64,000 bases of DNA. Source: DATBLE01 sp963791425. Its GTDB lineage: Bacteria; Actinomycetota; Thermoleophilia; Gaiellales; Gaiellaceae. Numbering within the stretch: position 1 is the first letter of the stretch; each line of letters starts with the position of its first letter. Location of the stretch: positions 1-64,000 of the forward strand of contig CAWBSE010000007.1 in assembly GCA_963791425.1 (NCBI GenBank). The letters run 5' to 3'. The position numbers and the translations under genes were made by a program. Of this stretch, positions 1 to 9,700 are shown piece by piece. The notes below the pieces were generated by a model. The model was not told where the DNA came from. It saw only the letters and a program-made list of their open reading frames with translations, and searched no databases.

Positions 1-147
1 GGCCTGCACGGAATCGCGGCGCTCGGAAGCGTCAGCGAGCGGGTTGTCCATCAAGCGCCGTGTTCGGTGCTCGTCGTCCGCGGGACCGCGCTCACCCGGA
101 CATTGACGGGCGATCTGATGGGAGCGGAGGGCATGGCGGCGCGGTGA
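1..147 (+). CDS. Universal stress protein (UspA family), C-terminal part only
   Basis: The gene begins before the window. The first 48 codons read GLHGIAALGSVSERVVHQA, then PCSVLVVRG. This is the UspA nucleotide-binding tail: the G-x-V-S-x-R-V segment after the glycine loop, then a hydrophobic VLVVR beta strand. UspA proteins are small cytoplasmic stress proteins of about 140-150 residues, often ATP-binding. About 20 residues after the strand extend beyond the usual family end. The TGA stop overlaps the GTG of the next gene (GTGA), suggesting translational coupling. Family assignment is good; which Usp subtype cannot be judged from a fragment. Confidence 0.7.
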   Translation, partial: GLHGIAALGSVSERVVHQAPCSVLVVRGTALTRTLTGDLMGAEGMAAR

Positions 148-1054
148 GGATCGGGCTCGCACTCGCGGTGACGCTGACGTCGGCGTTCGCTCTCAACCTC
201 GGGTACCTGATCGAGCACGAAGCAGCACGTACGCTGCCGCCGATTTCGCTCCGAGCGCCGATCCGCTCCGCCCGGCCGGCTCGTCGGCAGCCGGCGCTGG
301 CTGCTCGGCATTCGCCAGCGAGGTGACCGGCTGGGCGCTCTTCGTGCTCGCGCTCTCGTTGGCGCCGCTGTCGCTCGTTCAGGCAACGGCGGCGGGCGGG
401 ATTGCGATCCTCGCGCTCATGGTCGCGCACGTGACGAAGGTCCCACTGACGCGGCTCGAGCGTCTTGGCGTCGCGATCTCGGTGGCCGGGCTGGTGCTGC
501 TCGGCCTCTCCCTGGCCGGAGGGCACAGCGAGGGCACGGGCGCGAGCTACGCGAGCATCGCCGGCTGGATCGGCGCGTCCTTCGCCGCGGCGTTCCTCGC
601 GGTCAAGCTGCTCGCGCGCAGGATCGGAGATGGCCCCGCCTACGGTCTCGCGACGGGCCTGCTCTTCGCCTCCGGCGACGTCGCGACGAAGGGCGCGGTC
701 GAGGCCGGGGGCCACCTCGGCTTCGTCGCCGGACTCGTCCTGGCGTACTCGCTCGGCAGCGTCGTGCTCCAGGCGGGGTTCCAGCGCTCGAGCGCGCTGA
801 CGACCGCCGGAATCGCGACGCTCTGCACGAACGCACTGCCGATCATCGCCGGCATGACGATCTTCGGCGAGCCGCTACCGAGCGGCTGGATCGGCGCCGT
901 CCGCATCGCCGCCTTCGCGGCGGTCGTTATCGGCGCCGTCTTTCTCGGTGACCGCAAGCACGGGCGCACTCCCGAAGGGGCTCCGATGACCGGCCCCCCA
1001 GCCTGCCCGTGGACCCGACCACACAACCTCTCGACCGAAGGAGGAACGACATGA
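144..1054 (+). pseudogene. DMT-superfamily (EamA-like) permease, two frameshifts
   Basis: A hydrophobic transporter of the drug/metabolite superfamily, split over three frames. Frame 1 from GTG 144 gives the first membrane helix and EHEAARTLPPISLRAPIRS. The next frame carries RLVGSRRWLLG around 280-305. The third frame resumes with FASEVTGWALFVLALSLAPL at about 311 and stays open to 1054, with several alanine/leucine-rich helices (including ATAAGGIAILALMVAHV). Shifts lie near 265-285 and 305-312, inside GC-rich sequence. The intact product would be about 300 residues with 9-10 helices, probably a metabolite exporter; the substrate is unknown. The stop overlaps the next ATG (ATGA). It is either a real pseudogene or two base-calling errors. 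Confidence 0.65.
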
Positions 1055-1302
1055 ACTGCCCCGTCGACGGCACTCTGCTGGTGATGAGCGAGCGCTCCGG
1101 CATCGAGATCGACTACTGCCCCGACTGCAGGGGCGTCTGGCTCGACCACGGCGAGCTCGACAAGATCATCGAGCGATCGGCCGCTGACCCTAACCAGGCA
1201 GCAGCCGACCGCGACGATGACGACATCAGCGGGGGCGAGGCCCCGAACGGAAAGCGGAGGCGGGGCGGATTCCTCGCCAACCTGCTCGAACTCGGCGAGT
1301 AG
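1051..1302 (+). CDS. Small zinc-ribbon protein (TFIIB-type zinc finger)
   Basis: 83 residues. Two CxxC-type pairs near the N-terminus (MNCPVDGTLL and DYCPDCRGVWLDHGELDKI) match the zf-TFIIB family of small bacterial proteins, where the ribbon is followed by GVWLDxGEL. The rest is an acidic, lysine/arginine-containing linker and a short hydrophobic end. Start ATG 1051 is chosen because an AGGAGG Shine-Dalgarno lies 6-7 nt upstream. Function in this family is not established; zinc binding is inferred from the four cysteines. Confidence 0.8.
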   Translation: MNCPVDGTLLVMSERSGIEIDYCPDCRGVWLDHGELDKIIERSAADPNQAAADRDDDDISGGEAPNGKRRRGGFLANLLELGE

Positions 1303-1568
1303 CGTGAGACCGAGCCGCTCGTCCTGGCGGCTCGCCTCGCCCTCGCACTCGTTCTTCTGCGCCGGCGGCATCCAGCTCGCCGCCGGCGCTGCCGTCGTCG
1401 CGTGGCTCGTCGTGCGCGGCACTGGTTCTCCGATGGGGCCTGAATGGGGTGGAATGCGCGTGGCCAGCGTGACCAGGCCGGGGCAATAGGTGGTCGAAGG
1501 CAAGCCAGACACCCTGCAGATCAGGACGTTTCGTGGTCATTCGCGGTCTGGCGTGGAATCGTCTTCAG
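1303..1568. other. Gap without a convincing gene
   Basis: About 265 bp after the zinc-ribbon gene. A short frame from GTG 1304 could encode about 60 residues with one weak hydrophobic stretch (AAGAAVVAWLVV), but it has no ribosome-binding site and no recognisable family. Composition turns less GC-rich toward 1490, where the accessory scar starts. Confidence 0.4.
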
Positions 1569-1613
1569 GGCCTGTCACGCCGGAGGTCGCGGGTTCGAGT
1601 CCCGTCGCTCCCG
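1569..1613 (+). other. 3' half of a tRNA-Asp gene, att-site-like remnant
   Basis: The stretch contains an anticodon loop CTGTCAC (anticodon GTC), the 3' anticodon strand GCCGG, a variable loop, a full T arm (GCGGGTTCGAGTCCCGT) and the 3' acceptor strand CGCTCCC plus discriminator G. The 5' half (acceptor GGGAGCG, D arm) is missing: upstream bases do not pair, and the anticodon stem fails after three base pairs. Integrases commonly recombine in this 3' part of tRNA genes and leave such a duplicate. A decayed recombinase tail abuts it, supporting an attachment-site remnant. No partner copy was seen in the window. Confidence 0.7.
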
Positions 1614-1614
1614 T

Positions 1615-1940
1615 ATTTCCCCCACCTTCTGACCCCACTGGAAGTAGGGCAAGAAGGCTGGCGAGGCGTCACGGAAACCAGCTCTCCTGAGTCCTGCGTC
1701 ACGGTCTCGAAGACGGGGCGAAGGAGCTTGTTGCGTTCGGAGAGCGTCATGCTCACGTTTCCAGAAGAGGCCAAAGTTGGTCAGAGCAGCGGCCGCCTCG
1801 GTGATGTCAGGAATCTGCGGCGGGTCGACGACGGCTAGTTCGTGCTGCAGCACCTGTTTGCGAAACGCGTACTGGTTTTCGTTAGCGCCCACACGTAGAG
1901 CCGCCATGCTTCGGGCGTAGCGGTCGACAGATTCGGCCAC
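1615..1940 (-). pseudogene. Serine site-specific recombinase, decayed C-terminal fragment
   Basis: Read leftward, frame A gives RKQVLQHELAVVDPP and EAAAALTNFGLFW. A second frame continues with SERNKLLRPVFETVTQDSG and ELVSVTPR, and frame A resumes with PAFLPYFQW. Together these spell the typical end of large serine recombinases (pattern 'alanine-leucine helix - FxxxW - ERxxLLRxxFExV - G - V - PRPAFxPYF'). Two frameshifts and loss of the catalytic N-terminal domain make it a pseudogene. It ends beside the tRNA-Asp half at 1569-1613, as integrase genes often do. The family call rests on the C-terminal pattern only. Confidence 0.5.
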
Positions 1941-1973
1941 ACTTGGCGCAGGTTCGGTAGATCGGCACTATTT

Positions 1974-2131
1974 TGGAGCGGGGAGAGGGAATGCTGTCGG
2001 AGAGCGCCGGACGTCAACGAGCATGCCCGCATGAGCCGACCGAGGAACAGGCCGACGACGACCGCGACCGCGAACCAAGCGGCGAACGCGAGTGCGGCAA
2101 GGATGATCCAGTCCGACACGTTGCTGAACAC
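1974..2131 (-). pseudogene. Small membrane protein, truncated
   Basis: From ATG 2131 the frame encodes MFSNVSDW, then a long hydrophobic helix (IILAALAFAAWFAVAVVVGL) and the basic anchor GRLMR. After about residue 35 the reading becomes low-complexity and runs toward the recombinase fragment, suggesting the junction of a recombination event near 1975-2030. Single-pass membrane topology is visible; no function is assignable. Confidence 0.35.
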
Positions 2132-2195
2132 GCCTCATTTCGATGCAACGCTTCGCTTTCCTGGAGGCCCGGGTGATCCAGGCGGTCGAGATCAT

Positions 2196-2727
2196 GTAAC
2201 ACTTCGGAGTGGACGGACTCGACCACCCGCGTCACCCCTGCCACCCGAAAGCCGGACTCTCTGCGGATGCCGCGGGGCGCCGGATGTTCTCGCTGACGAC
2301 CGGCGCGCACGACCTTCACCCGTGGCCGCGGCGGCCGAGAGCAGCCGGCCATCCCCCGTCGGCGACGATCGGCGGGCCGTCCCGCAGCCGGTCGAGTAAG
2401 CCGCTCGCCACCGACCTCACTACGTGACGGTTGGAGCTCACGTGACCAGAGTGGTCTGCCGATGCAGAGGGAGAACTCTCCGAAGCCGAGGGACTGACGG
2501 CAATCTTTCCTGCGGTTAACGGGAGCTCGCGGCGGCGGCGAAAGCCGCCGTTCGCGTTCAGTCATGGATGACGGGCCGAGCATAGACCCAGCCTCGACGA
2601 TGCGAGCTCGTGTGCCGGTACCCGCGGCTGTCCAATACGTCGCTGCGTCCTGCCTTGACAGCGGCCGCCTCGACCTCGGTCGGGCTGTCCACGGGCACGG
2701 GTACAGCGCGTTTGGTTCGGATTGCGC
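2196..2727. other. Gene-poor scar
   Basis: No frame on either strand carries a recognisable family, a ribosome-binding site or the strong third-position GC bias of the neighbours. It lies between the truncated membrane gene and the truncated BY-kinase, and is best read as non-functional accessory sequence. Confidence 0.4.
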
Positions 2728-3351
2728 TCATGACCGCAGCTCCGCCTCGTCGGTAGTGGGATGGCGTTCATGATCCGGCGTGCGCGTTTCGGCGTATCCG
2801 TAGGCGTATCCGTAGGTGTCCGCGGCGGTCGTATCGGTAACCACGAGGCCGAGCGGTTTCGCCTGGCAGCGAGCGAGCGAGCGCTCGAGTTCACGCAGCA
2901 TCGGCCGACGGAGAACGTTGAGTCGGGTGACCAGGATCAGCGCATCGACCTTCGAGGCGAGCGTAAGGGCATCGCCGATCCCGAGCATCGGGGCCGAGTC
3001 GATCAGGACGATGTCTGCACGGGCGGAAAGGTCGGCCAACACTCGTTCGACCGCCACCGAGTCGATGAACTCGCCGGGGTTCGGCGGCAATGTCCCTGCC
3101 AGGAGCACGCGGAGTGCCGCGTGTTGTCCACCCGATCCGTTCGAGCTTGCTTGGCGGGCGCCACTCGAGTCCAAGGCGGTTGCTCGCCCTTCGTCCAGGA
3201 TGACGGGCACAAGTGCCTCGCCCAACGGAACTTGCCCGAGCGCAACGTCGGTCAGGCCGTACGGGCCGGCGTCGGGGAAGAACGTGCCCAGGTACGGATG
3301 ACGGAAATCGAGGTCGACCAGGATTACCTCGCGGCCTGCTCGAGCGACCAT
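2728..3351 (-). pseudogene. CpsD/CapB-type tyrosine kinase (BY-kinase), N-terminus missing
   Basis: 207 residues that match the C-terminal two-thirds of a bacterial tyrosine kinase for polysaccharide assembly. Visible are the Walker A' strand (VILVDLDFRHP), GLTDVALGQVPLGEALVPV, the LPPNPGEF motif, Walker B-like IVLIDSAPML, LVTRLNVLRRPML, and a tyrosine-rich tail (YGYAYGYAET) that is the usual autophosphorylation cluster. The Walker A (GKT/S) region that should precede it is absent; an in-frame stop lies about 40 nt upstream. The fragment therefore cannot bind ATP normally. It sits in the scarred accessory stretch, without other capsule genes. Confidence 0.65.
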
Positions 3352-3542
3352 CAGCGCGTCCGCTCTAATGCAGAAAGGTGCTGGCTAGCAGCCGAGCTTC
3401 TCGGATGTCCCGTCTCTCCCAACCTTCCCCTTCGCGTGTCTCCCCGACCGGTCATGGAAGCCTAGCCGTATTCTCACGGCCTGACACCTCGCTCGTAACC
3501 CGCACGGGACAATCAGGTCTTCTACGTGGGCCGCGTGTGGGT

Positions 3543-3571
3543 TTGCGGTTGTAAACAGCCCGATCTACGAT
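3543..3571 (+). promoter_or_regulatory. Sigma-70-like promoter for the coiled-coil pair
   Basis: TTGCGG at 3543-3548 and TACGAT at 3566-3571 are separated by 17 bp. The predicted start of transcription falls at about 3578, next to ATG 3579, so translation from that ATG would be leaderless. The match is moderate and unverified. Confidence 0.4.
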
Positions 3572-3578
3572 CAGACCG

Positions 3579-4322
3579 ATGTTCCTCCCGTCTTTTCTCT
3601 GGTTCGTGGGTCGACGAGCTGCGCTCGTCAGGTGGCGCGGTTGCGATCCCCAAGAGCAGACTTACGGCGTCGGCCGCGGCCCAAGCGTGATTCCGGTCAT
3701 CGGCGGCGCCGGAGTTGCCATCGTCGTCGTTGTCGTTGTCTGGCTGATCGCCCGCCTCGTCGTGCGACTACGACGTGCGCACGAGCAACGTGTCGAGGCG
3801 CGCAGGTTGGACAAGATGCGGCGCTCCACCGGTGGGCGCCGAGAGGCAGGGCCGGAGTCCGGGCCGGGGAATGCGGCTGTCACCTGGGACTCCGAGCGGG
3901 TCATATCGGAGGCACGGCGCGAGGCAACCGCCATCGTCATTGAGGCGGAAGAACGGGCGGCTGAGATCGGCGCCTCCGCCGAGAGCGAGCGCCAGACTCT
4001 GCTCGCCGTCACCCGCGAGGCGGCCGGCCGCGCTGCCTGGGAGATCAAGAGAGATGCCAAGCGGACAGCCCGCGCCATCATCCAGGAGGCAGAGGAGAGG
4101 GCTCGTGAGATCGTCGCTGAAGCTGCATCGGGACGGGCTCAAGCCGAGCGGCAACTGGTGCGCGACCGCGAGTTGGCGGAGAACATACGCCGAGAGTTGG
4201 CGACATTCCTTCTCGACCTGCTCGCAGAGGTTCAGCGTACCCCGGGTGAACGACCGGCGAACGTCTACACCCTGGGCGAGGCTCAGCAGGCGAGAAGCGG
4301 CAGATCCGGTCCGGCCCAGTAG
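3579..4322 (+). CDS. Membrane-anchored coiled-coil protein
   Basis: 247 residues. A single hydrophobic segment (VIPVIGGAGVAIVVVVVVWL, about residues 37-57) is followed by a basic stop-transfer, a short variable linker, and a long charged alanine/glutamate/arginine coiled coil (about 100-215) containing repeated 'EAxxxAxxIxxEAEERAxEI' heptads. This resembles the membrane-anchored DivIVA/ATP-synthase-b-like coiled coils of actinobacteria, which organise the cell envelope. It is followed by a cytoplasmic DivIVA-domain gene of similar coil composition, suggesting a membrane/cytosol pair. The start could be ATG 3579 (leaderless) or GTG 3687, just before the helix. The function is inferred. Confidence 0.65.
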   Translation: MFLPSFLWFVGRRAALVRWRGCDPQEQTYGVGRGPSVIPVIGGAGVAIVVVVVVWLIARLVVRLRRAHEQRVEARRLDKMRRSTGGRREAGPESGPGNAAVTWDSERVISEARREATAIVIEAEERAAEIGASAESERQTLLAVTREAAGRAAWEIKRDAKRTARAIIQEAEERAREIVAEAASGRAQAERQLVRDRELAENIRRELATFLLDLLAEVQRTPGERPANVYTLGEAQQARSGRSGPAQ

Positions 4323-4357
4323 GGCTGCTTGCAGGTTTGCCGACAAACGACGAAACT

Positions 4358-5029
4358 ATGTCCATGGCGACAGACGATCCAACCAAACTGATCAAGGAAC
4401 TCTCGCTGCCGACTGCGCTGAGAGGCTACGACCGGGCCGCGACCGACACGTTCCTCAGCGATCTCGAGGACAGCGTGACGGCGGTCTTGACCGAGCGTAA
4501 CGAGGCACAGGCCCGTGTTGCGGAGCTCGAGAAGCAGATCGCCGAGGGACGAGAGCACGAGAAGGAAATCACTGAAGCGCTTCTCGTCGCGTCACGAGTT
4601 CGCGCCGAGAGCGAGCGCGAGGGCAAGGAGCTCAAGGCCGAGTACGAACGTGAGGCTGAATCCGCTACGGCAGAGAGCAAGCGGCAGGCGGACGAGATCG
4701 TGCGGGGCGCCGAGGCCGAGGCCGAGAAGATGCTCGAGGACGCGAGGTTGAAAGTGCGCGGCTTCGAGCAGGAGATCCGCGATGCCGAGCAACTCGCGGT
4801 GGAGGCGCGGGCCCGGATCGCGGCCTTTCTCGAGTCCCTGCTGGCCGAGCTCGACCCGGACGGAACAGGTCTCGGTTCACCGGTCGACGAGCTCCTCACC
4901 CGGATCGGCGAAGCAGTTAAGGCCGACCCCGGCGAGATTGGCGACCAACCAAAGGCTCCCTCCGAGGGCAGCCGACAGCCGAGAACGCTGCCCAGAGCGG
5001 GCGAGTCGCGCGAAGACGGTGGCGGCTGA
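4358..5029 (+). CDS. DivIVA-domain coiled-coil protein
   Basis: About 223 residues. The N-terminus (KELSLPTALRGYDRAATDTF) matches the DivIVA/GpsB membrane-curvature domain: a short beta turn, the RGYD motif and then a coiled coil. Heptads run to about residue 165 with stretches such as REAESATAESKRQADEI; the tail is polar and disordered. DivIVA-type proteins mark poles and septa and recruit cell-wall synthesis or signalling proteins. ATG 4358 or 4364 is more likely than TTG 4337, although no strong ribosome-binding site is visible. It follows the membrane-anchored coiled-coil gene by about 35 nt and is probably cotranscribed. Confidence 0.75.
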   Translation: MSMATDDPTKLIKELSLPTALRGYDRAATDTFLSDLEDSVTAVLTERNEAQARVAELEKQIAEGREHEKEITEALLVASRVRAESEREGKELKAEYEREAESATAESKRQADEIVRGAEAEAEKMLEDARLKVRGFEQEIRDAEQLAVEARARIAAFLESLLAELDPDGTGLGSPVDELLTRIGEAVKADPGEIGDQPKAPSEGSRQPRTLPRAGESREDGGG

Positions 5030-5112
5030 GTAGAGGCCGCGAGTAGCTGGGGGTCGCTGCGACACCCACGCGGCCGCGCCTGAGACCTGCGCGCCGTGTA
5101 TATCTCAGCGTC

Positions 5113-6236
5113 GTGGTGTGGCGCCAGGTGCTCCGGCTTGCTCGCGCAGCAGCGATGGTGCTGCTGGCGACCTTGTCGGTCGCGCACGGGTCTGTTGCTT
5201 CGACAGAGGTCGGCGGTCCCGGCCGTCTGAGCCTGATTCGGGTGGCGACCGGCTTGCGAGGGCCGGTCTTCGTCGCGCCCGCTCCCTCGCGTCTGCCCGG
5301 CCGCCTGTACGTGGTCGAGCGCGCTGGGGTAATCAGAATCGTCGACGGGAACCGCGTGCTTACGAAACCGTTCCTCGATATTCGCAGTCAGGTGCGGAGT
5401 GGAGGCCTACGCGGCATGTTCTCACTCGCGTTCCATCCCGACTACCTGCACAACGGGAAGTTCTTCGTCAACTACATCGGCCGTGACGGCGACATCTACG
5501 TGACCGAGTTCAGGTCTGTCCACGGCGTGGGCGTGCGCTCGTCGCGCCGCGTCCTCCTCAATGTGTCCACACCGCAGAAGGACGCGTATGGCCACTACGG
5601 CGGCCAGTTGGCATTCGGCCCTGACGGCCGCCTCTACGCCAGCTTCGGCGATGGGACCAGCCGGAGATGGCGCAGGATCCGGCGACGCTGCTGGGCAAGC
5701 TCGTGCGACTCGACGTCGACACGCCGCGCGCGAAGCCGGAGATCCTCGCGCTCGGTCTGCGGAACCCATGGCGCTTCTCGTTCGACCGCATGACGGGCGA
5801 CCTGTACATCGGCGACGTCGGGCAAGACCTGCGCGAGGAGGTCGACCGGCTGCCGCGAGGGTTCCGGGGTCTCGCGAACTTCGGCTGGAACGTCTGGGAG
5901 GGATCGGTACGTACTCGTCCGATACCGCCCGATCTTCAGGGTCGTGTCCTGCCGCCGTTCCTCGAGTATCGGCACGCCCCGGGTCGCTGCAACGCGGTGA
6001 CCGGCGGCTACGTCTATCGGGGCACAGCTCTCCGAGCTCTCAGTCGCCGCTACGTCTACGGAGACCTCTGCGGCGGCTTGTGGAGCGTGACCGTTCGCGG
6101 CGGCGTTGCGCGCGACAAACGTGCGGAGCCGCTCTTTCCGCCGGGACTGCTCGTGTCGTTCGGTGAAGGGTGGCGAGGAGAGCTCTACGTCGTTGCCCTG
6201 AACGGAGGCATCTACCAGGCCTCGACGGTGTCCTAG
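5113..6236 (+). pseudogene. PQQ-dependent sugar dehydrogenase-like beta propeller, one frameshift
   Basis: Soluble aldose/sorbosone dehydrogenase family. An N-terminal signal peptide (AAAMVLLATLSVAHGSVAS) precedes propeller blades with family motifs: LYVVERAGVIRIVDGNRVL, LRGMFSLAFHPDY, GGQLAFGPDGRLYASFGDG, then after the shift AQDPATLLGKLVRLDVDTP and RNPWRFSFDRMTGDLYIGDV. The frame changes at about 5655-5665, where the family continues from GDG directly into the DPxxLLGKLLR motif; a one-base loss explains it. Total length about 375 residues fits the family. It would be secreted and oxidise sugars or related alcohols using PQQ if repaired; no PQQ synthesis genes are nearby. Confidence 0.7.
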
Positions 6237-6367
6237 CCAGGTGCACGCCATGCCGTGCAGGGAGAATCGCCGGGATGCCGGGCGGGTCGTTCACAAGCCA
6301 TTCCAACCCTGTGAGCAGGGCCAATCCGCACCCTGAGAGGCCTCGGCGTACGCTACTGTGGTTCGAC

Positions 6368-6751
6368 GTGCCCGCGCCCGGCGAATCGGCGTCCGACCTG
6401 ACATCGCTGGAGGAGCGCGAGGAGCGGCTCGCGAACAACGCGATCGTCTTTCGGACGGTGAACGAGGAGATCGAGCAGGTGGCGCTGCGCCTCGGCGGCG
6501 ACAACTACGAGTTCATCTGCGAATGTTCGACGCGAGGATGCTTCGAGCGTGTGGTGCTCTCGCGGCGCGAGTACGAGCACGTCCGCTCCGAGGGAGCCCG
6601 GTTCTTCGTCGCGCCCGGGCACGAAAACCCGGAGGTCGAACTCGTCGTCGAGACGAACCCCACGTACCTCATCGTCGAGAAGGATGGACATGCGGGGACG
6701 GTCGCCGAGGCCGCAGACCCGCGTGACGGCGATCCGGAACTCTCGGTCTGA
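6368..6751 (+). CDS. Conserved small protein of unknown function with CxC/C motif
   Basis: About 127 residues. The central part reads ERLANNAIVFRTVNEEIEQV, FICECSTRGCFERVVLS and FFVAPGHENPEVELVVE. This pattern (NExxFRxVNExIE - FxCECxxxxCxxxIxLxxxEYExVR - FxVxPGHExPE) recurs in small actinobacterial proteins of unknown function. Three cysteines (CEC and C) could bind metal. GTG 6368 is the likely start because it falls just before the conserved region; an earlier start in the same frame would add an implausible extension. A cytoplasmic location is inferred from the absence of a signal peptide. Confidence 0.65.
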   Translation: MPAPGESASDLTSLEEREERLANNAIVFRTVNEEIEQVALRLGGDNYEFICECSTRGCFERVVLSRREYEHVRSEGARFFVAPGHENPEVELVVETNPTYLIVEKDGHAGTVAEAADPRDGDPELSV

Positions 6752-6791
6752 GTCAGCGCGCCGCGTTCGACTTCGAACGTAGACTCGCCGC

Positions 6792-9700
6792 GTGCCGGCC
6801 TGTCCCGAATGCGGCAAGGAGAATCCTGATGGATTCGCGTTCTGCGGCTTCTGCACGGCGTCGCTGACGGAGGCGTCGCCGGCCCGCGAACAGCGCAAGA
6901 CGGTGACCGTGCTCTTCTGCGACGTCACGGGCTCGACCGAGCTGGGCGAGCGGCTCGACCCGGAGGCGCTACGGGCGCTGCTCGCGCGGTACTTCGAGCA
7001 GATGAAGGGGATCGTCGAGCGCCACGGCGGCACCGTGGAGAAGTTCATCGGAGATGCGGTGATGGCGGTGTTCGGCGTGCCCGTCGTGCACGAGGACGAC
7101 GCGCTACGGGCGCTGCGGGCTGCGGTCGAGATGCGCGAGGCATTCCCGGAGCTCGGTCTCCAGGGACGCATCGGCGTGACGACCGGCGAGGTCGTCACCG
7201 GCACGGCGGAGCGCCTCGCCACCGGCGACGCGGTCAACATCGCCGCGCGGCTCGAGCAGGCCGCCCAGCCGGGGGAGATCCTGATCGGCGATGAGACGCT
7301 GCAGCTGGCCCAGGATGCCGTTCTGGTCGAGGCGGTCGAGCCGCTGACCCTGAAGGGCAAGGCTGACCCGGTTCCGGCCCATCGTCTGCTGTCGGTGCAC
7401 GGCGACATGGGCTCCGTCCGCCACATGCAGGGCGCCATGGTCGGACGTGAGACGGAGTTGCGGCGGCTCGGAGACGCCTTCGGCCAGGCGCTCGGCGACC
7501 GCTCCTGCCAGCTGTTCACGATCCTGGGCTCTGCAGGGGTGGGGAAGTCCCGGCTGGTCGCGGAGTTCCTCGGCTCGCTCGACGGCGCCCTGATCGTGCG
7601 CGGTCGCTGCCTGCCCTACGGGGAGGGCATCACCTACTGGCCCGTGGTCGAGGTGCTCAAGCAGCTCCCACCGGCGGAGACAGACCCGGTCGCCGCCGGG
7701 ACGATCCGCGCCCTGGTCGGCGACGAGCAGCTGGTCTCGTCCGGCGACGAGATCGCCTGGGCGTTCCGCAAGCAGCTCGAGGCCGTCGCCGCCGAGACGC
7801 CCGTCGTCTGTGTCTTCGACGACGTGCACTGGGGCGAGGAGACCTTTCTCGACCTGATCGAGCACGTCGCCGATCTCTCCCGCGACGCTCCGATCCTGCT
7901 GCTCTGCATGGCCCGCCCGGAGCTCCTCGACCGCCGGACGGGCTGGGCCGGCGGCAAGGTCAACGCGACCAGCGTGCTGCTCGAGCCGCTCGCCCCGGAG
8001 GAGACCGAGCAGCTGATCGAGAGCCTGGCCCACCTCGACGACGACCTGCGCAGCCGGATCCTCGATGCGGCCGAGGGCAACCCGCTGTACGTCGAGGAGA
8101 TGGTCGCGTTCGTCGCGGAGTCGGGAAGCGGCGAGATCACGGTGCCGCCGACGATCCAGGCGCTGCTGGCCGCCCGCCTCGACCAGCTCGACGTCTCCGA
8201 GCGGGACGTGCTCGAGCGCGGCTCGATCGAGGGGCGCGTCTTCCACCGCGGCGCGGTGCAGGCGCTCGGCCCCGGGGAGCCGCAGGTGATGGCGCGGCTG
8301 TCGTCGCTGGTTCGCAAGGAGCTCGTCCGCCCCGACAAGAGCGAGCTTCCCGGCGAGGACGCCTTCCGCTTCCGGCACCTGCTGGTCCGGGACGCCGCCT
8401 ACGACGGGCTTCCGAAGGCGGCGCGGGCGGGCCTGCACCGAGCAGTTCGCCGGCTGGCTGGTCGAGCACGGACGTGATCTGGTCGAGCTCGACGAGATCC
8501 TCGGCTACCACCTGGAGCAGGCGTGCCGCTATCACGCCGAGCTCGGGTCAGCGGCCGACGACTCGATCGCCGGGGAAGCGCGGCGGCGGTTGGCGGCCGC
8601 CGGCCGCCGGGCCATGGCCCGGCACGATCTCCCGGCCGCCGTCAATCTGCTCCAGCGGGCCGTCGCTCTCCTTCCCTCCGACGAGATCGACCGCATCCTC
8701 GCGGCCGACCTGGTCGCGGCCTTCTTCCAGGCGGGCCGGATGGAGGATGCATTCGACTACGCGAGCGGCGTCATCGCCCGCGCGGCCGCCGCCGGCGACC
8801 GGGCCGCAGAGCTGTGCGCGCGGATCGACCAGGAGACCGTCCGCACGTTTCTGGAGCCCGAGGGCGCCACCGAGCAGCTGGCGGCGACCGTCGAGGAGGC
8901 GCTGCCCGTGTTCCAGGCAGCCGGGGACGATTTCGGGCTCTTCGCCGCCTACCTCGGGCGTGCCCAGGTCGCGCACATGCACGCCAGGATGGACGCAGAG
9001 CTGGAGGCGACCGAACGCGCGCTCGAGCATGCCCGGCGGGTGATCGATCTCCCGCTTCTGGCGGAGCGGCTGGTGGGGTTCGGGGGCGCGTCGCGTCTGC
9101 ACGGCAGCACGCCGGTGCCCGACTTGCTCGCCTGGCTGGACGAGCAGGAGCAGCAGGGGGGCCGCCGGCCGGGCCTCCGGATGCACCGTGCGCAGGCGCT
9201 GGCGATGCTCGCCCGCTTCGCCGAGGCGCGGGCGATTGTCACCGATCTGCGGGCCCAGCTCACCGACCAGGGCTCGCTGACCCCGCTCGCGCTGACGACC
9301 GGCTTCGTGAGCGTCGAAGTCGAGCTGCTGGCCGGCGACGCTGCCGGCGCGGCCGCATTTGCCGAGGAGGCCTGCCGCATGCTCGAGGCTGCCGGCGACC
9401 GCGCGTGGCTCTCGAGCGTCGTCGGAAAGCTCGGGCAGGCGCTCTACCGGCTCGACCGGCTCGACGAAGCGGACGCGGCTGCCGACCGGTCGGCCGAGCT
9501 CGGCGCCAGCGACGACGTGCTCACCCAGATGCTCTGGCGGCAGGTCAGGGCGAAGGTGCTCGCACGGCGCGGCAACTCCGCCGAGGCCGAGCGGCTGGCA
9601 CGCGAGGCGGTCGAAAGAGGGCTCAACGTCGAAATGCCCGACTCGCTCGGCGACGCCTACTCGGATCTCGGCGAGGTGCTCACCCTCGGCGGCAGCAGCG

